Part shown: piece after piece, positions 1-8,909 of the stretch | How positions within the stretch are numbered: the stretch's first letter is position 1 | Layout of the letters: the number at the start of each line of letters is the position of its first letter | Assembly: GCA_903813345.2 (NCBI GenBank) | Contig: CAIIXF020000113.1 | Location: 1 to 62,000 of the forward strand | DNA length: 62,000 nucleotides | Direction of reading: 5' to 3' | Source: Owenia fusiformis | Taxonomy: Eukaryota > Annelida > Polychaeta > Sabellida > Oweniidae | Position numbers and translations under genes: made by a program | Notes under the pieces: generated by a model | The model's input: the letters and a program-made list of their open reading frames with translations, nothing else | What the model was told of the DNA's origin: nothing | Databases searched by the model: none

Positions 1-117
1 CAACGTGTAAGATCTTCTCGATTAAGCAAGAAAAACGAATAATTTTCATACTTATACTTTGTTATGCCTCAAATCTCGCCCTACTTGTGCATACTATTTA
101 AGGCTTTCAAAAGAACC

Positions 118-144
118 TAAAGGAGCACGTAGGTTATCGCAAAC
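118..144 (+). repeat. 27 bp dispersed repeat, first copy
   Basis: The 27 bases here recur identically at 14471-14497, directly before the TRIM insertion. The core reads AGGAGCACGTAGGTTATCGC. The sequence on either side differs between the two sites, so this is probably a fragment of a larger dispersed repeat. Its nature is unknown. Confidence 0.75.
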
Positions 145-167
145 GATAGAGAGGTTAAGCTACACGT

Positions 168-412
168 ATTTAACAAAACTTGAACGTGAACTTCAATGCG
201 CGCGCAGATAAATGACGTCAGATTTGTTTATTTTCTTTGGGCCAGCGTGAAGTTTACAGGTTTTTACATGATATTATCATATTCGTGCAATTTACAGACG
301 CGTATTCAACAAAGCATGAACGTGTACTTCTATGCGCGCGCAGGAAAATGACGTCAGATCAGTCTACTTTCTACAGGTAGGCGTGAAAGTTACAGGTTTT
401 TACGTGTAGATG
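168..412. repeat. Diverged tandem duplication (~130 bp unit) with CRE palindromes
   Basis: Two diverged copies stand side by side, about 168-275 and 300-412. Both read ATTCAACAAA-like, then GAACGTG, ACTTC, a GCGCGCGCAG block, AAATGACGTCAG, and later GTGAA..TTACAGGTTTTTAC. Each carries one perfect TGACGTCA octamer (213-220 and 349-356), the consensus CREB/ATF site, next to an alternating GC run. No gene was seen beside it, so a regulatory role is only a possibility. Confidence 0.7.
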
Positions 413-865
413 AGTGATTACACGTCCATCATTACGTGATTGATTTTAGCTATGTCCTAGGATGGCCCTGGAGCCCATATTTGATACAGACAATCTTACT
501 TGTTATATTGGTAAACCCCAATCCTTAATTGGAAATTAGAATACATTTTAATGGGTAAATGACAACTTCAAATGTGATCATTTGTTCATTCCGTACAATA
601 TAAATTGGCAAGACCTATTTGATGCCCGGGGCTTAGTAAAATATGTATACTAAACGAAATGAAATGACAACCAGGGCAAGAAAGGATTTAGTGCGCCCTC
701 CATTATGATCTCCCCATGAACAAAAATAAATTCATCTGATTTTTCAAAATAAATTTTTGTATTTACGAAGTTGTATGGGATTTCATAAGTGTAAAAGTTG
801 CTTTTGAAGCATTTTTCTATTGCCATTTTGTAGGAAAAAATGATGAAATCTTTTAATTTAAAGTT
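413..865. other. AT-rich stretch, no feature seen
   Basis: AT-rich sequence with scattered stops. A short open frame on the minus strand (650-901, 83 codons) has no recognisable motif and runs into the palindrome at 866, so I read it as chance. Confidence 0.5.
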
Positions 866-964
866 TGACCTGAATCGATTGCAAACTTTATATTTGCACA
901 TCTGATGTGATATACCATTTGTGTCATATTGTGAAATTATTTAATTTGCAATCGATTCAGGTCA
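866..964. repeat. Perfect 20 bp inverted repeat (hairpin)
   Basis: Bases 866-885 (TGACCTGAATCGATTGCAAA) are the exact reverse complement of 945-964, separated by 59 AT-rich bases. Transcribed RNA could fold into a ~100 nt hairpin. A small MITE or foldback remnant is the simplest explanation. No target duplication was found. Confidence 0.75.
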
Positions 965-1150
965 TAGTAGGCTAGGCAAATGGAAGTTTAACATCCCAAA
1001 AATTGCAACAGTTTTTAAATTAGGCTTATATTGTATATTGATACCAGTTGAAAAACATATCAAAAATATAGAAAAATATATGCAGTGGACAAATATGAAA
1101 TGTCACATTCTAGGTACCCCCCTCTAAATTTGAGAATGGGATTGTAAATA
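965..1150. repeat. Dispersed repeat, inverted copy of 6850-7040
   Basis: The run with ATCCCAAAAATTGCAACAG, then AAAAACATATCAAAAATATAG, then GCAGTGGACAAAT and AGGTACCCCC occurs again as its reverse complement at 6850-7040, with about one difference every ten bases. It is a fragment of an interspersed element with no coding capacity seen. Confidence 0.75.
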
Positions 1151-1840
1151 TTTTTTAATTTCAAAATGAAATGCTCTTGTCAACTAAATGAGCAATATTA
1201 TGATAGTTTACTGACATAAGAGCAACCGAAAATTGTTAACCAACTATTTGAGTGCAATAATTGGCATTTCTAGCCCCAAATATCTGAAAATAGGCCATCA
1301 AATAGCCCGAATTTAATATAACAATGTATTTATTTCTGTAACAATTAATCAGAATTGCATGAAAGAAATCAAGGAGGTTAATGTATACCTGAAAATTGTA
1401 TTTGATCAGTATCAGGGTCATTAGTTGAATATTGAGGGTGATAATAATATTTGAAATTTCAATATTTTACCACACCAACTTTTGGGGTGACCTTACTTTT
1501 GTTTAATTACTTCCAAGATATGTCATATTTGAACTCAATAGCACAACTAAATTATTTGTAAAGGCTTATTTTGTCCTGAAAACAGTTACTAGTATTTGAT
1601 GTTTTCAGGGAAGGATTATGTAAAAAAAAGTAGAAAAAACTGCAAATGCCAGATGAAATATAGGGGAAGCCCTACTTTTAGTTGATAACTGCTAAATTAT
1701 CAAATGTTTTGCCCTTATTATATTCAATTTGATACATTTTCTGTTAAAACAGAGAACGATTTGTTAGAAATTAAGTACAATCAGTGTTCTAATAATATCC
1801 TTGAAAAGGCAACAAAATGTTAAATATCCCTGTCCCTGAC
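1151..1840. other. AT-rich non-coding stretch
   Basis: No gene, RNA gene or clear repeat structure was found. The open frame at 1236-1421 (minus) is short, AT-driven and has no motif. Confidence 0.45.
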
Positions 1841-1854
1841 ATCAGGTTATTGAT

Positions 1855-2401
1855 ATGAGCCAAAAAAGGTAACCCAACCAATTTTTTGTTAATAACCCAG
1901 TCATTCAGCATGGGTTTGACATCATATTTTGCACAATTACCTTGTTCAATGTTCTTTCATTCTACTATTGATCTATCCTTAATAGTCACGATTTTATGGC
2001 CATCTACAAAATGTGCTCAAAATATCGAAATGTGCCTAAATGACTGGACATCAATACCACCAGCTTTTTATCTGTGGACCTATTTTCTATACTAACAACC
2101 CTTGAAACATTAAAACAAGAGATAAGAATGAAGATGAGAGCCATAACACACGATTTTTATGCTCCTGATTTGAAAAACTACGCCTGATACGTTCAAGTTG
2201 ACCTCCAGGCATGACGCCCATATTTCATGGCATGGTATAAAATGGCCATAAAATCGTGACCACTAGAGATAGACCACTGAGACTAGATTGATAATACATT
2301 GACCAAGGCTCAATTCTGCAAAATATGACACTAAATTCATGCAAGATGACTGGACTGGGTTATTAAGATTTGTTTGGGTTACCTTTTTAGCTCACCCTGT
2401 A
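1855..2401. mobile_element. Foldback/MITE-like element, arms ~160 bp
   Basis: The left part (about 1855-2015) and the right part (about 2222-2401) are imperfect inverted copies. Shared blocks in order are AGCC/TAAAAAGGTAACCCAA, TTAATAACCCAGTC, GTCATATTTTGCA, TCAATG and GTCACGATTTTATGGCCAT. The outer right end reads back as TACAGGGTGAGCTAAAAAGG, a terminus style common in mariner-like MITEs. The central ~200 bp holds no gene. The open frame at 1886-2095 lies inside the left arm and is an artefact. Exact ends and a target duplication could not be fixed. Confidence 0.7.
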
Positions 2402-2783
2402 TTAAGTAAAATGGTTGCTTTTGACTAAGATGTTCCTAACCACACTGTGATATTGAGAATTGAAATGAAGAAGTTCAACTGTAGAATGTTGGATTTCAAT
2501 TCAAGATGAAATTCAATAAAAAAAGAGGAAAAGGTTTCTCATACGCTAATAAATTATACTGAGTTAACTAGTGTAACGCAAAGTAAATCCCTGGTCTTTA
2601 TACAGGGCATGGTTGGATTACGTTATGTTTATTATCAAAAATGTTGCCTTCATTTTGTAATCTTAACTTACATATATGTGTCTAACTTATAGAGAGCAAA
2701 AATAATGCTGATTAAATAAGCTTAATACTTTTATGTTGTAACAACAATCACTTTCAACCTTGCCTATCACCAGCCTTCATTTT
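2402..2783. other. AT-rich non-coding stretch
   Basis: No recognisable feature. It lies just past the stop codon (2784-2786, minus strand) of the CXC-family pseudogene and would hold its 3' flank. Confidence 0.4.
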
Positions 2784-2943
2784 TTAGTCATCATTATTTT
2801 CATGATCAGTAATGGAGGTACTTGCACAAATGCCTTTGCATACTTTACATGCCATAGAACAGTTATTCCATTTTCTGCAAGTACATCTCATAGAAGTTCA
2901 ATCTTTATCACATACTATGCAAAATTCCAGCAATCTGATTGGT
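2784..2943 (-). pseudogene. CXC-family pseudogene, 3' segment: tesmin/TSO1-type CXC domain
   Basis: In the minus frame ending in TAA at 2784-2786 the sequence shows a cysteine pattern typical of a CXC (CRC) domain: RCTCRKWNNCSMACKVCKG, then IC. It is followed by a short acidic tail (DHENNDD) and the stop. The upstream side reads RLLEFCIVCDKD, then an in-frame TGA, so the copy is dead. CXC domains bind zinc and DNA. In invertebrates this version caps a large multi-copy family with a PIN-like region and an LPPTSDA-type motif. Both appear further upstream on the same strand (4249-4440 and 4872-5330). I therefore read the three pieces as one gene split by insertions. The family assignment is from memory of its motifs, not from a search. 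Confidence 0.75.
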
Positions 2944-3218
2944 TGGTTACTGTGTGAGTTTTTCCGTCTCACACGGCCGTCTCACACGTTACTAGAGGCA
3001 ACCAGTGATGACGTTTCAAATTTTTAAAGAAAACAGTGTGACGTCACATCATTTCACAAGCAAGTACGAATATAACAATATGACGTCATATTATATCAAA
3101 GCGAAATTTCAAAACACATAAAAAACTATAATAGTTACCAGGGAGTACAGAGTACCAAACACAATCTAATGACCAAATCAAAATGCTTCAAAATTCCTAG
3201 ACATGTGATAAAATCGTC

Positions 3219-3357
3219 ATCACACGTTTCAGCTTATGTGATACAGGAAATATTCCACTCGGGTAACAATGTATCACCACTCAAGCTTCGCTTTCGTGGA
3301 TGATACAGTATTACCTTTCGTGGAATATTTCCTGTATCACATGCTGAAACGTGTGAT
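3219..3357. repeat. Long hairpin (inverted repeat ~60 bp arms)
   Basis: The arm 3219-3258 (ATCACACGTTTCAGC, then TGTGATACAGGAAATATTCC) pairs with 3320-3357. Pairing continues inward (GGGTAACAATGTATCACCAC against GTGGATGATACAGTATTACC), leaving a loop of about 15 bases around 3281-3297. It is a foldback unit inside the 2944-4247 insertion. Confidence 0.85.
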
Positions 3358-3775
3358 AACTGATAGTCTTACACACACAATGGATGATCTCTAAGAGAGG
3401 GGAGCTGCAGGTAGGCAATAGACTAGATACGAGTAGAAATATTCATTAAATATTCTAAATTCAAAATGATGTCATATTTGAAATATTCCCCATAGACCCC
3501 ATGTTACAAAATCACAAAAGATGAATTATCTTTTCTCATATGACTAACCAAGATACAGCCATCTTTACCCCATGCAAGATATTGCCATCTTTCATCCTAA
3601 AAAGTCACACGTGTAAGATGAGATTTACTTGTGATATCACTGGTCTATAAACATCAACAACATAGCAACAAATACACCGTTGCTAAGAGTATCCATGCTC
3701 ATTCTACAAACCTAAGCTGTGACGTCATAACAATGGAGCTTTTGTTGCCTCGTGTATCCATGTATTTTCTATAAT

Positions 3776-3797
3776 ATTGTTATGACGTCATAACAAT
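3776..3797. repeat. 22 bp perfect palindrome centred on a CRE octamer
   Basis: The 22 bases 3776-3797 equal their own reverse complement, with TGACGTCA at 3783-3790 in the middle. A second copy of half of it (GTGACGTCATAACAATGG) starts at 3719. Confidence 0.85.
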
Positions 3798-3888
3798 TGA
3801 AAGATGAAGTTCCATTAATCTGAAGCTATTTTGCACCCAGTTTTGTCATGAAAACGTGAAAATAAAGCATAATACAGAGTCATATGAG

Positions 3889-4043
3889 AAAAACTTTCTT
3901 GTACTAGTACCTATGCAATATCGTCCATTCTTGACTCGCTTTGATAATGTTTCTTTATCTCGTCTGCGACTCGATAAAGAAGAATTATCAAAGCTCATCA
4001 AGAATGGACGATCTTGCACAGGTACTCATATAAGAAACTCTAT
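3889..4043. repeat. Long near-perfect hairpin (~70 bp arms)
   Basis: The left arm 3889-3959 and right arm 3972-4043 are inverted copies. The best-paired core is 3907-3959 with 3972-4025: it begins GTACCTATGCAATATCGTCC and the partner ends CGATCTTGCACAGGTAC. The loop is only about 12 bases. The 89-codon open frame at 3856-4125 runs straight through both arms and is an artefact. The shape would suit an endogenous hairpin-RNA precursor if transcribed, but a MITE inside the 2944-4247 insertion explains it equally well. Confidence 0.85.
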
Positions 4044-4248
4044 ATCTTGTATTGGACAGATAACATTTTCTTTTACTGGACATATTTTAATTTGCATAAC
4101 TATTAGATACATAAGGGTTATATGAAAATTGAACCACGCAAATAGATGTAATTTAAGTTAGGGAACTTTCTACTATACCAGCCATGCTATCTGACCCAAA
4201 TGAGCCATCTGGTGGTGAATCTGGTAACTACCTACTCGCACTGCGTTA

Positions 4249-4440
4249 TTGGTACAAAAGCTTCGCTGCTTATTTCCAAGCCCAATCATAATGGAGGCAG
4301 TTTATTTCCCTTCCACTCCTGGATCTGAAGGTACGCTCTATAACTGTGGTATCCCGCAGCATCAGACGTTGGAGGAAGAACACGGGGCTGCAATAATTCA
4401 GATCTTGCTGCTCTCTTTTAATATAATTTTTGAAGCCTAA
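4249..4440 (-). pseudogene. CXC-family pseudogene, middle segment (LPPTSDA motif)
   Basis: Read on the minus strand the stretch gives NELRLQKLY, a stop, then a run ending LLQPRVLPPTSDAAGYHS and RAYLQIQEWKGNKLPP, followed by a stop and LGLEISSEAFVPI. The LPPTSDA block followed by a Q-x-x-x-W motif is typical of the region just upstream of the CXC domain in this family. Two in-frame stops show the copy is dead. It is bounded on the 3' side (low coordinates) by the 2944-4247 insertion and on the 5' side by the foldback element at 4449-4868. Confidence 0.7.
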
Positions 4441-4448
4441 GTTCGTTG

Positions 4449-4868
4449 TGACAAAATGTCAGAACATCGAAGGTATTATGATTTTTCTTTTTTTCCTTAT
4501 TTCACACTTTGTAGGCAGAATTCCCACAACATTGTTATCACAAACATGTATCAGTATCATATGTTTAAAAAATGTACATATTTGCGAACAAATAGTTCAG
4601 AAGACAACAGAATCGTCGATTTAATTCCTCACTTAAGTTACATAAATGGTTATTCGATAAACAGTTCTGCACTTTTAACCCAAACCGTTTATGTAACTTA
4701 AGTGAGGAATTAAATCAAGAATTGTCTTCTAAGCTATTTTTGCGCAAACATGTACATTTTCTAAAACATGTGATACTGATACACGATTGTGAGAAAAAAA
4801 CATCGTGGGGATTCTGCGTACAACGTGTGAAAGAAAAATCGCACATTCGACGTTTAGACATTTTGTCA
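4449..4868. mobile_element. Foldback element, ~200 bp inverted arms
   Basis: The left arm 4449-4651 (starting TGACAAAATGTC) and right arm 4684-4868 (ending GACATTTTGTCA) are imperfect inverted copies along their whole length. The inner ~35 bp, CTCACTTAAGTTACATAAA and neighbours, are nearly perfect. The loop is about 32 bases. CCTAA flanks both sides (4436-4440 and 4871-4875), a possible 5 bp target duplication. The element interrupts the CXC-family pseudogene. Open frames at 4430-4701 and 4722-4913 are by-products of the arms. Confidence 0.85.
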
Positions 4869-4871
4869 TAC

Positions 4872-5330
4872 CTAAACGGGCGTATTCGAGCGGATCACCA
4901 GTGCTTTTGGTAATTTAAAAACGACCGCTTGTCTTCTCAAGAACTCACTCTTTTTTATCTGCCTCAATGATAGCTTCTTGTCAATCCCATATATAACCAG
5001 AATGAGGTGTCACACCTCAGAAAAGCATGGATAAAGAAAATATTGTCACAGACCACTTTTCCCAAAGACTACTTATTTCATTTATATCCAACATTTTATT
5101 TCTTGGGTTGCTGCTTTTGGTTCAGGTTTGAAGAAAATGTTGAAGTTTGTGTTTTGTGCATGATAAATGAGAAGCACAAGGAGAACTGTATGAGTACTGT
5201 ATTTGAGGTTGGAACACTTTGGATTGCAGTCTTCACAATCACAATATCTGCATCCGATTCTGAATGTGTAGCACATGTACACTCAATGTTTTCCAACCTG
5301 GCAGACAGAATTACCATCATTCCTACGCAC
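4872..5330 (-). pseudogene. CXC-family pseudogene, 5' segment (PIN-like region), frameshifted
   Basis: Three minus-strand frames carry consecutive pieces of one protein. The first is LSARLENIECTCATHSESDA followed by DIVIVKTAI (5320 down to ~5190). The second is LLVLLIYHAQNTNFNIFFKP then EPKAA (~5190-5100). The third is VCDNIFFIHAFLRCDTSFW (~5060-4990), then FLRRQAVVF (~4950). The order and wording match the PIN-like core of the invertebrate CXC-domain family, in which a DAD..IV..A motif precedes a DDTDLLVLL motif. Here the DDTD part of the second motif is missing, removing predicted acidic catalytic residues. At least two frameshifts make it non-functional. The N-terminal half expected for the family was not found; 5331-5460 upstream is degenerate. 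Confidence 0.72.
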
Positions 5331-5460
5331 TGAAATTATATTAATGAAAGACTCCCCAGATATCTGAGATTTAAATGTGCTCTATCAGTTTATATTACTT
5401 TTAATAACCATAAAATCGTTTCTACAACATTATACATCCAGTTCCATAGTAATGTATTCT
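5331..5460. other. Degenerate stretch between pseudogene and MITE
   Basis: Could hold decayed upstream pseudogene sequence, but no readable family motif was found. Confidence 0.3.
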
Positions 5461-5462
5461 TA

Positions 5463-5954
5463 ACACCCCAGTCACATTTCCTACGGCGACCTTGCGGTCT
5501 ATCATTTCTGCGGCCAGTAGCTTTTCTACGCTCGCCGCAGAATTTCTGCGCTCTCATACTTTTGCAGTCACATTTCCCACGGCAGCCGCACGGTGAATTT
5601 TAAATTTCTATTGATAAATAATAGTTTTTTCATTTTATTTACATCAGGACAATTTATAAATGTTATTCAAAGTGCTAGGATGTAATATCAAATGAAAAAT
5701 GATCGTGAAACATTGACAAATAATGATTCAATCTTGTTGAGCCAGTTGATTTCTACGGGGACCTCAGAAATGAACAAATATTATAACTCCGAGTTATAAT
5801 TTCTACGGCGACCCTGCGGCCTCTAAAAAACTGGATACGCCGCACGGAAGCCGCAAGGCGAGCGTAGTTTTCCTACGCTCGCCGCAGAAATACACTGATT
5901 TAATTGATCTGCGGTCGACGCACGCCCTCCGTACGACAAATGTGACTGGGGTGT
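5463..5954. mobile_element. MITE with ACACCCCAGTCACATTT terminal repeats, TA target
   Basis: The left end (5463 on) reads ACACCCCAGTCACATTT and the right end, to 5954, is its exact reverse complement. Each is flanked by TA (5461-5462 and 5955-5956). At 492 bp without coding capacity it is a MITE, and the TA target suggests Tc1/mariner-type mobilisation. Inside both ends are GC-rich subterminal copies of CTACGCTCGCCGCAGAA and CGGCGACC-TGCGGC, in both orientations, standing out from the AT-rich surroundings. Confidence 0.88.
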
Positions 5955-5956
5955 TA

Positions 5957-6308
5957 GTAATGATTTATTTATCTGATGAATTTAAATATATGCAAATTTT
6001 GTAATTGCGGATTGTAATTAATAATTTAAACAATATTAAATTCCACAGAAACTACAATACATTATTTAGATAAGCCTAGTATAGAGCAGTTACCAAATAC
6101 CCTAATATCAGAGTGGTGATATGTAATTATTCATCAATTAAAAGTGAGGTCACCTTAACATTTCACCTGGTGCAACTAATAATTCCTATTTTCATACTAA
6201 TAAGGTATAAACTTTCACAAAACCTGTATTTTAGATGATGACAAGCCTATATAAATGATTTAGATGTCAACTCTAATACGAATGTCATGCATTGTGGGAG
6301 TTTGTCAT
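5957..6308. other. AT-rich non-coding stretch
   Basis: No gene or clear repeat was found. Confidence 0.4.
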
Positions 6309-6660
6309 CAAAATTATAGTCTCCCCTATAGTGGGTGGGGCCGGCAAAACTATGAAAATTTCTTCGTCTTCACGTTAGAATTCTGATACTCATTAAATAT
6401 TAAGTTCACATGAATATGTAACACCATGATTTTTTTCATGCTTTTCTGACAATCTGATCCTAAAATATCTAAATTGATATTCAAAACTATAGTCTCCCCT
6501 AGTGGGCGGGTCAAAACTATGAAAAAGAAATAATTTTTTTCTTCTTCAGTATACAAGTTAGAAGTCTGATACTCACCAAATATGAAGTTCATATGAATAT
6601 GTAACACCATGATTTTTTTCATGGTTTTCTGACAAACTGATCCTAAAATATTTAAATAGA
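6309..6660. repeat. Tandem duplication, ~173 bp unit, two copies
   Basis: Unit one starts at 6309 with CAAAATTATAGTCTCCCCTA and unit two at 6482 with CAAAACTATAGTCTCCCCTA. Both continue through TGATACTCA, ATATGTAACACCATGATTTT and CTGATCCTAAAATAT. The 127-codon minus-strand frame at 6350-6733 repeats itself internally (KKIMVLHIH twice) only because of this duplication, so I do not call it a gene. Confidence 0.85.
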
Positions 6661-6849
6661 TATGTGATAACATGCCTGTTTTGTGGCCTATTTTGTTGTA
6701 CTTTGGGGTCAAATGACCAATTACTGGTCTCAAAAATGATCAAAACGATATTTTAATTATTTGTGAATATGTGATCTATCGTAATAAAGCTTGAATACTT
6801 GACTAAAGTATTCCATTTGGGAACAAAAAATTGTTTCCTACCAATACTC

Positions 6850-7040
6850 AATTTTGGGTTAGGGTTGTAGGGGGTACCTAGGAAATGAAAATTCACATTT
6901 GTCCACTGCATACATTTTTCTATATTTTTGATATGTTTTTCAACTATTATCAATACATAATATAAGACTAATTTAAAAACTGTTGCAATTTTTGGGATGT
7001 TTGGGCCTTTTATGAGCCCATTTGCTTGGCCTATAGTGTA
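6850..7040. repeat. Dispersed repeat, inverted copy of 965-1150
   Basis: Reverse complement of the repeat at 965-1150 (shared blocks ATTTGTCCACTGCAT, TATATTTTTGATATG, CTGTTGCAATTTTTGGGAT). The adjoining sequence 6741-6849 has no assignable feature. Confidence 0.75.
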
Positions 7041-7184
7041 TTTTAGGTATTTTTGTGAAAATCAATAGAATACAATGGTCTCCATCGGAATCTGATGGTA
7101 TCCACATGTTAAGTCAATAGAGATTTTACATTTTGGCATGCCAACCTAAGGCCCTTACCATGGCATGGGTGCAATAAGGTCCTA

Positions 7185-7469
7185 TCACTTTTGGAAGAGT
7201 TTATTTTCATTCAAAAGGTAGTATAGGAGTTGATACATTTTATAAGCACAACATTTGAATACACACTCAGTGGAGTCAGTTACTTGAATAAAACCTAGAA
7301 ATTGCAAATCTATATAGTAATGTATAAGTATAGTATATAATTTATCAATTGTGCAAAAGACCCCATGCAGAACAGTTCTAGTGATAAAGACAATCTTCCC
7401 ATTACAAATCCAAGGCTTTACCAAAATGCCCCAAAAAATCACTATTGATTTTTCTATTATTGCAGACAT
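7185..7469 (-). other. Conserved-looking open frame inside E, probably non-coding
   Basis: A 94-codon minus-strand frame recurs in the second E copy (16341-16631, plus). There a one-base loss (GGC to GC) shifts the frame 16 codons after the equivalent ATG. The amino-acid differences I can see between copies (for example WIC/LVY and LQF/LQC) change the residue rather than being silent, which argues against selection on a protein. No domain was recognised. Confidence 0.3.
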
Positions 7470-7541
7470 TTATGGTTAGTTTATTGACTAAATTTCACAA
7501 ACAGGCACAATTCTAAAAAATCTTACTTGTAAATACAAATT

Positions 7542-8186
7542 AAGGTGCTATGAAAGTTAACAGGAACAAAAAATGTCAAAACCATGCTGGATTTTGAAAA
7601 TTTTTTGAATCAAGATAACAGAGTTCTGTTTGGACCTCCACTCAGTTTAATTAGTTCCACATATCATTTACATGACTGGGAACACAAGGAAAATGGCGAG
7701 AATGACCATAAACATGATGAAATAACCTTTTCAGCCCTCTGAAAATGTGACTGAAAAATAGCGTAGAGTAGGTGCCCAGGAAAGGTCACTGAAGAGAATC
7801 TTTTGACTTTTTCAGAAAATGTGCCCAATATATTACTCTAAATGATACAATTTTTAAAAAATCATATCATTCTCAGAAAAAGAAAAAATGGAAAAAACTG
7901 AATTTAAAATCGATCTATTTTCCTTTTAACTACAGCCGAATTACTGTTTCAGACAATTTTTTAAAATTCAGTCACATTTTCAGAGGGCTGAAAAGGTTAT
8001 TTCATCATGTTTATGGTCATTCTGATCATTTTCCTTGTGTTACCGGTCATGTAAATATGTTGAACTAGTTAAACTGACTGGAGGTCCAACAGAACTCTGT
8101 TATCTTGGTTCAAAAAAATTTCAGAATCCAGCATGGTTTTGACATTTTTTGTTTTGTCATTTCTGTTAACTTACATATAGCACCTT
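7542..8186. repeat. Foldback region in E (arms ~215 bp)
   Basis: The arm 7542-7755 (starts AAGGTGCTAT, runs to CTGAAAATGTGACTGAA) is an inverted copy of 7967-8186 (ends ATAGCACCTT). The two are very similar through the shared blocks CATGATGAAATAACC, AACAGAGTTCTGTTGGACCTCC-like and GTCAAAACCATGCTGG. The centre 7756-7966 is itself homologous to the foldback centre in the second E copy. Confidence 0.88.
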
Positions 8187-8219
8187 AAATTACAAATTAA
8201 AATGTGTTGCATGAAACAC

Positions 8220-8905
8220 ATTGATGAATTTGTTCATACAAACTGGAGAAAGTATATAATTGGGATCTCCACTTTCAATGAACACATTTTTTGTACTTTC
8301 TCCTGCATGTATGAATAAATATTTTGTGTCAATTCTCCAACATGCATAAGCAAATGATTTGTACTTTCTCTATTGTGCATGAACCAAAACGTTGTTCATT
8401 CTAACGTTGTTAATTAATCAATGTGTCAGAACGAATAAAATGTACCTAAACCAGTGAGTATGAACGAATTTAATGTACTACAATATCTATAATGTGTATG
8501 AAGAGACATTACGCTCTTTCTCCAGTATGGACATGTATATGAACCAACACGCCTGTGTATATACTTTCTCCAGTATGTATGAACAAATATCATGTACTCC
8601 ATTGTTTATGAACACACATTTTGTATGAACAAATACTATGTACTTTCTCCAGTGTGTATGAACGTACAGAGTATTGGTTAAATAACTAGTGAAAGTACAT
8701 AATATTTGCTCATATACACTGGAGAAAGTACATGATATTTGTCAATACACACAGTTAAAATTTATTGTTTCATATATACACTGGAAAAATATAATTAGTA
8801 GTCCATACACACATACACAGAAAGTAAATAAAACAATAAAATATTGGTTTAGGCACATGGCACCTAGTTTCGATTCATACATACTGGAGAAAGTATACAC
8901 AGAGG
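8220..8905. repeat. Minisatellite of ~33 bp units in head-to-head arrangement
   Basis: Degenerate units of the type CATACACTGGAGAAAGTACA with an ATATTTGTT spacer occur over ten times. Left of about 8670 most are in reverse orientation (GTACTTTCTCCAGTGTGTAT). Right of it they are forward. The open frame at 8689-8940 reads repeated LEKVH...YT segments and is a product of the repeat. Confidence 0.7.
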
Positions 8906-8909
8906 AGTG

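Larger units (their letters stand above)
2944..4247. mobile_element. 1.3 kb non-coding insertion in the CXC pseudogene
   Basis: ATTGGT stands on both sides (2938-2943 and 4248-4253), which fits a 6 bp target duplication. Removing the insert and one ATTGGT brings the middle and 3' pseudogene segments into one frame (VPI joined to RLLEF). The ends are only weakly inverted (ACTGTGTGAGT against GCAGTGCGAGT). Inside are two long hairpins (3219-3357, 3889-4043), a 22 bp palindrome (3776-3797) and four TGACGTCA octamers, but no convincing gene. The superfamily is unassigned, and it may be a cluster of smaller elements. Confidence 0.55.

Noticed and set aside
3856-5333. Plus-strand open frames at 3856, 4249, 4430, 4722 and 5007
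   Set aside because: They run through hairpin arms or lie opposite the minus-strand CXC pseudogene, whose motifs are recognisable; the plus frames have none.
6350-6733. 127-codon open frame on the minus strand
   Set aside because: Its internal repeat follows the 173 bp DNA duplication, composition is AT-driven and no motif is seen.
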